In this document: positions 7,690 through 10,133 of the stretch, one piece after another
Layout: each line of letters begins with the position of its first letter
Position numbering within the stretch: the stretch's first letter is position 1
Origin: Euperipatoides rowelli
Lineage: Eukaryota; Onychophora; Udeonychophora; Euonychophora; Peripatopsidae
NCBI GenBank assembly: GCA_003024985.2
Contig: PXIH01S0016436.1
Strand: one strand, 5' to 3'
DNA length: 10,133 bases
Notes under the pieces: generated by a model
The model's input: the letters and a program-made list of their open reading frames with translations, nothing else
Told to the model about the DNA's origin: nothing
Databases searched by the model: none
Position numbers and translations under genes: made by a program

Positions 7690-8836
7690 TCAGATAAGGA
7701 ATATCTGAGATCTATCCTCAAGGGAATCCATATCTAAAATTCTCAATGCTTTACAATAGTAAATATTCCAGTCATGAAGTATTAGATGAACAGCACGTTT
7801 CTGAATTGTTTCTAATTTTTGTTTCTGGATTAAAGTAAGGGTGTTACTCCAAACCACTGCACAGTATTCCAATTGAGGTAGAATAAAGTTTAAATACGCT
7901 AGTTTATCCTTGCAAATTTTTTTGAGGTTTTATAGTATGAAAATTTTTTGTTAGCTTTTGAAGCAATGAAGTCTATATGTTTAGACCATTAATAAGGTTG
8001 TCCTGAATAAATACTCCTAAAATATAAAAATGATTAACAATATTAATAAATTCATTCTCATTATGTAATTTGAGAGATAGAGGGGGTTTTGAAAAATTAT
8101 GAATCATTCATTACAGCTGATTTAGATGTGTTAATGCATGCACAAACCACAATTATTAATTTCCATATTTAAGTTATTTATTATATCTTGAGAAGAATTT
8201 TGAAGACCAATTCTAATGTCTGTATTAACTATTGTTAAGTCGTCTATGAATTTGAAATGATTATGAGTATCAAGACCTATAGATAAAGAGGAGACCTCCG
8301 TGAACGGAACCCTTGTGAACTCCATTGGAACTATTGAAATGAATAAAATCATTGGAATCAGAAGATCTTAGAAATGAGATCCATTTAATTATTGAGCCAG
8401 GGATTTCAAAAAATAAAAGAGTTGATGATTTGGTTATGATTAAGACAATCGTATATTTATTTAAATCTGTAATAATAGTTGTTGCACTGTTAATTGGATT
8501 TTCGAGAGCTTTAAGAATGGAATCAATATATAATAATAAGTAGTGGGCTGTAGAATGTTGAGGCAAACCACCAAACTGGAACTTATGTATTTTTGTAAAA
8601 ATAATAGACATAATGTTGTCGAAAATATGTCTCTCACAAAATTTAGAAATGGCAGGTAACAATGAAAATAGGTCTAAAAGAAGATGGGGAAGATGGACAT
8701 TTAACTTTAGATATTGGCATAATGATGGCATTTTTCCATTCAGAGGACAGATGACTTGATATAATAAAAGACTGATTAATTGAGTGATTTTGTCACACAA
8801 TTCAACTGCAAACAGTTTAAAAATAAAATTGGGGAT
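7690..8836 (-). pseudogene. CR1/L2-like LINE reverse transcriptase remnant
   Basis: Read on the minus strand from 8836 down, collinear LINE RT blocks appear across frames. They are: ELCDKITQLISLLL; SLLPAISKFCERHIFDNI (about 8665-8612); KFQFGG; ALENPINSATTIITDLNK, whose Asp fits RT motif A; IPGSIIKWIS; GVHKGSVHGGLLF (8323-8285, the usual GVPQGS block); KFIDDLTIV with an intact FIDD box (8250-8239); FYILGVFIQDNL; and AYLNFILPQLEYCAVVW followed by KQKLETIQKRAVHLIL (to about 7780) and LRILDMDSLEDRSQI near 7700. The AFD part of motif A is lost, and at least two frameshifts and some stops make it inactive. Its 5' side is cut at 8837 by the copia LTR, so the endonuclease half should lie to the right of that element if it survives. 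The orientation is opposite to the LINE at 5230-6520. The clade is inferred from motif style only. Confidence 0.85.
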
Positions 8837-9412
8837 TGTTGAAAGTTTAAAATATTTGTTATTAATTTTAGTACATTATATTTTAGTACATTATATGAAT
8901 CGAAATATTGTGTTGAAAATTTACAAGGGGACAGTAAATTATTACGCGGTATAATCACTGTGATACAGTCTATGAGGGCTGGGAAATATATGGAACTGTT
9001 ATGTATTGTTAATGTATGTATGACGTAATGTGAGCGTCCATACGGGTAACTCTTATGAGAGAGTTTCTTTTTTCGGTAGTACCCGTAGCTGTGTTAACCT
9101 CGATAGGGAGGGATAGAATCTAACTGATGTTTCTGATTAAATAGACAGAAGGTATAGTAAATGAGTTTGCATAAGTAATGATAACTATTAGTAATGTCTA
9201 TTTAAATATTTCTAGCATATCATAACCCAGTAATGAATTTGTTAAATCCTATGTGTAATCATATATTTCAATTGACGCCTTGAGGAAAATACTCGTTAGC
9301 CTGTAAACGACACTCACATCAGAGAAATTAATAAAACATCAAACTTAGTGAATCATAAGAAGTCTATGAGCATTTATTTAGTATCTATAAGTAATTTTAC
9401 CACTTTTTATCA
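8837..9412 (+). repeat. copia 5' LTR (576 bp)
   Basis: It begins TGTTGAAAG and ends TTTTTATCA, the TG...CA form of LTRs. The 3' boundary is set by the primer binding site that follows without a gap. The first 483 bp are shared with the truncated copy at 6767-7236. Inside are two direct copies of GTACATTATAT, a 13-bp palindrome ACTGTGATACAGT (8957-8969) missing from the left copy, a CRE-like TGACGTAA (9021-9028; TCACGTAA in the left copy) and a polyadenylation signal AATAAA near the 3' end. An A/T-rich GAAATATATGG could serve as the TATA box, but the start site cannot be placed by eye. Confidence 0.88.
9330..9335 (+). promoter_or_regulatory. AATAAA polyadenylation signal in LTR
   Basis: A canonical hexamer 77 bp before the LTR end, where the poly-A site of LTR transcripts is expected. 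It lies in the part that the left LTR copy has lost. Confidence 0.55.
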
Positions 9413-9423
9413 TGGTAGCAGAG
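9413..9423 (+). other. primer binding site, initiator tRNA-Met
   Basis: TGGTAGCAGAG follows the LTR terminal CA with no spacer. It is complementary to the conserved 3' end of metazoan initiator tRNA-Met (CTCTGCTACCA), the usual primer of Ty1/copia elements. The next base is C where full complementarity would need G, so pairing is 11 bp. Confidence 0.8.
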
Positions 9424-9461
9424 CGTAGTTGGTAGGAGAGCAGTAACAACGATCTATACAT

Positions 9462-10133
9462 ATGGGTACCAACAACAGGAGGAAAAACAGTGAGATCACC
9501 ATAGAGCAGGAATAGTGAAGTTAAACTCCAATAACTACCACTTATGGAAATTCGGGGCACAAATGCTACTATTTGAAGAAGATTTAAATAGTAGCATGGT
9601 CTAAGATGGACAATGGAGCCAGAGGAACAATTGCGTTATCAATGGAAGCTGGATTACATTATTTGATAGCTGAATGCTCTACCGCTAAAGAGATGTGGGG
9701 AAAAATAAAAATACACTTCGAGAGAGCGAGTTATTCATCTCGAATATTTCTCAAAAGAAAATTATACTCAATAAAATTGGAAAACAATAAAATGGAACAA
9801 TTTATTCAACAAATTATGGAAATAGTAGAAGGACTACGTTTAGCAGATGTAATCGATAACAAAGAGGTTATTTCAATGATATTATGTGGACTTACAGAAG
9901 ATTACGATCACGTGATAACCACTATAGAAGGGAAAGAAGAAAATATGATGGATTTGGAAAGCGTGAAATTAAAATTGATTGATGAGGCCAGAAGAAGGGA
10001 AGAAAAAAATAGCATTAGTGTTCAGCAATTGGTTCTTTTATCGGGACAAAACAGACCTCATAAATTACAGCCTTGGCAAGAACGAACATGCTACCAGTGC
10101 AGACAGCCAGGGCACATTAAAGCATACTGCCCA
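9462..10133 (+). pseudogene. Ty1/copia gag, 5'-frameshifted, 3' end outside window
   Basis: Gag forms the virus-like particle and binds the element RNA. The likely ATG at 9462 opens a short frame that ends at about 9513. The next block, KLNSNNYHLWKFGAQMLLF (from 9521), is the N-terminal copia gag motif in another frame. After a second shift near 9600, the frame starting at 9588 is open for 182 codons to the edge. It shows TAKEMWGKIKIHFERAS, LKRKLYSIKLENNKMEQFI, GLRLADVI, ILCGLTEDYDHVITTIEG and LKLIDEARRREE, as in the copia gag/UBN2 family. It ends with the zinc knuckle CYQCRQPGHIKAYC (10089-10130), a perfect CX2CX4HX4C. Protease and pol should follow. Without the two N-terminal frameshifts it would be near intact. 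Sequencing error at those points is a possible alternative to real mutation. Confidence 0.87.

Larger units (their letters stand above)
8837..10133 (+). mobile_element. Ty1/copia retrotransposon, 5' part, runs off window
   Basis: It consists of a 5' LTR (8837-9412), an initiator-tRNA-Met primer binding site directly after it, a short leader and gag up to the zinc knuckle at the right edge. The pol genes and 3' LTR lie outside the window. The element sits in the minus-strand LINE reverse transcriptase that ends at 8836. The expected ~5-bp duplication would begin with the bases left of 8837 (GGGAT) but cannot be tested without the right end. The long open part of gag indicates a fairly recent insertion, although frameshifts near the gag start suggest it is no longer active. 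Confidence 0.88.

Noticed and set aside
8352-8543. 63-codon + strand ORF
   Set aside because: It lies antisense to the recognisable LINE reverse transcriptase and is a shadow of it.
8776-8958. 60-codon minus-strand ORF across the LTR start
   Set aside because: It spans the junction of the LINE remnant and the copia LTR, so it cannot be a native gene.
6767-9412. The two LTR copies as 5' and 3' LTRs of one element enclosing 7237-8836
   Set aside because: The gag and primer binding site lie to the right of the right copy, the left copy lacks its 3' end and primer site, and the sequence between holds an antisense LINE instead of copia genes.
9378-9560. 60-codon minus-strand ORF
   Set aside because: It is antisense to the copia LTR end, primer site and gag start, and has no motif of its own.

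Overview
The window is strongly AT-rich eukaryotic DNA that looks like a graveyard of transposable elements. I see no intact host gene, no RNA gene and no bacterial-style operon. The mix of a Ty1/copia element primed by initiator tRNA-Met, Ty3/gypsy, LINE, hAT and TA-flanked inverted-repeat elements points to an invertebrate animal, possibly an arthropod. That is inference; the sequence does not fix the species.

Layout. 1-144: the end of a GC-rich 55-56 bp minisatellite. 145-690: AT-rich, with no assignable gene. About 694-1257: a ~112-bp tandem array whose ~57-bp core is better conserved than its spacers and reads as a short acidic peptide. 1558-2687: an inverted-repeat element flanked by TA, interrupted by a 419-bp hAT-type non-autonomous element (2179-2597) that has a perfect 8-bp target duplication. 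2688-3984: AT-rich, with simple repeats and a diverged duplication. About 3985-5080: a badly frameshifted gypsy-type pol (reverse transcriptase to RNase H). About 5230-6520: a decayed LINE on the + strand (zinc-knuckle ORF1, then the start of an AP-endonuclease ORF2). 6767-7236: a truncated LTR. 7238-7325: a GAACTT-rich inverted/direct repeat. 7690-8836: a decayed CR1/L2-like LINE reverse transcriptase on the minus strand. 8837-10133: the 5' end of a Ty1/copia element (LTR, primer binding site, gag up to its zinc knuckle), running off the right edge.

History. The order of insertions can partly be read. The hAT element sits inside the TA-flanked element. The copia LTR at 8837 sits directly against the LINE reverse transcriptase at the point where that protein is still in its N-terminal part, so copia probably landed in the LINE. 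The left LTR copy (6767) is roughly 95% similar to the right one but lacks its 3' end and is not followed by gag, so it is a separate relic. The copia gag is the best preserved coding sequence: its last 182 codons are open, although its N-terminal part is frameshifted. Nothing here forms a working gene system. The least explained element is the 694-1257 array.
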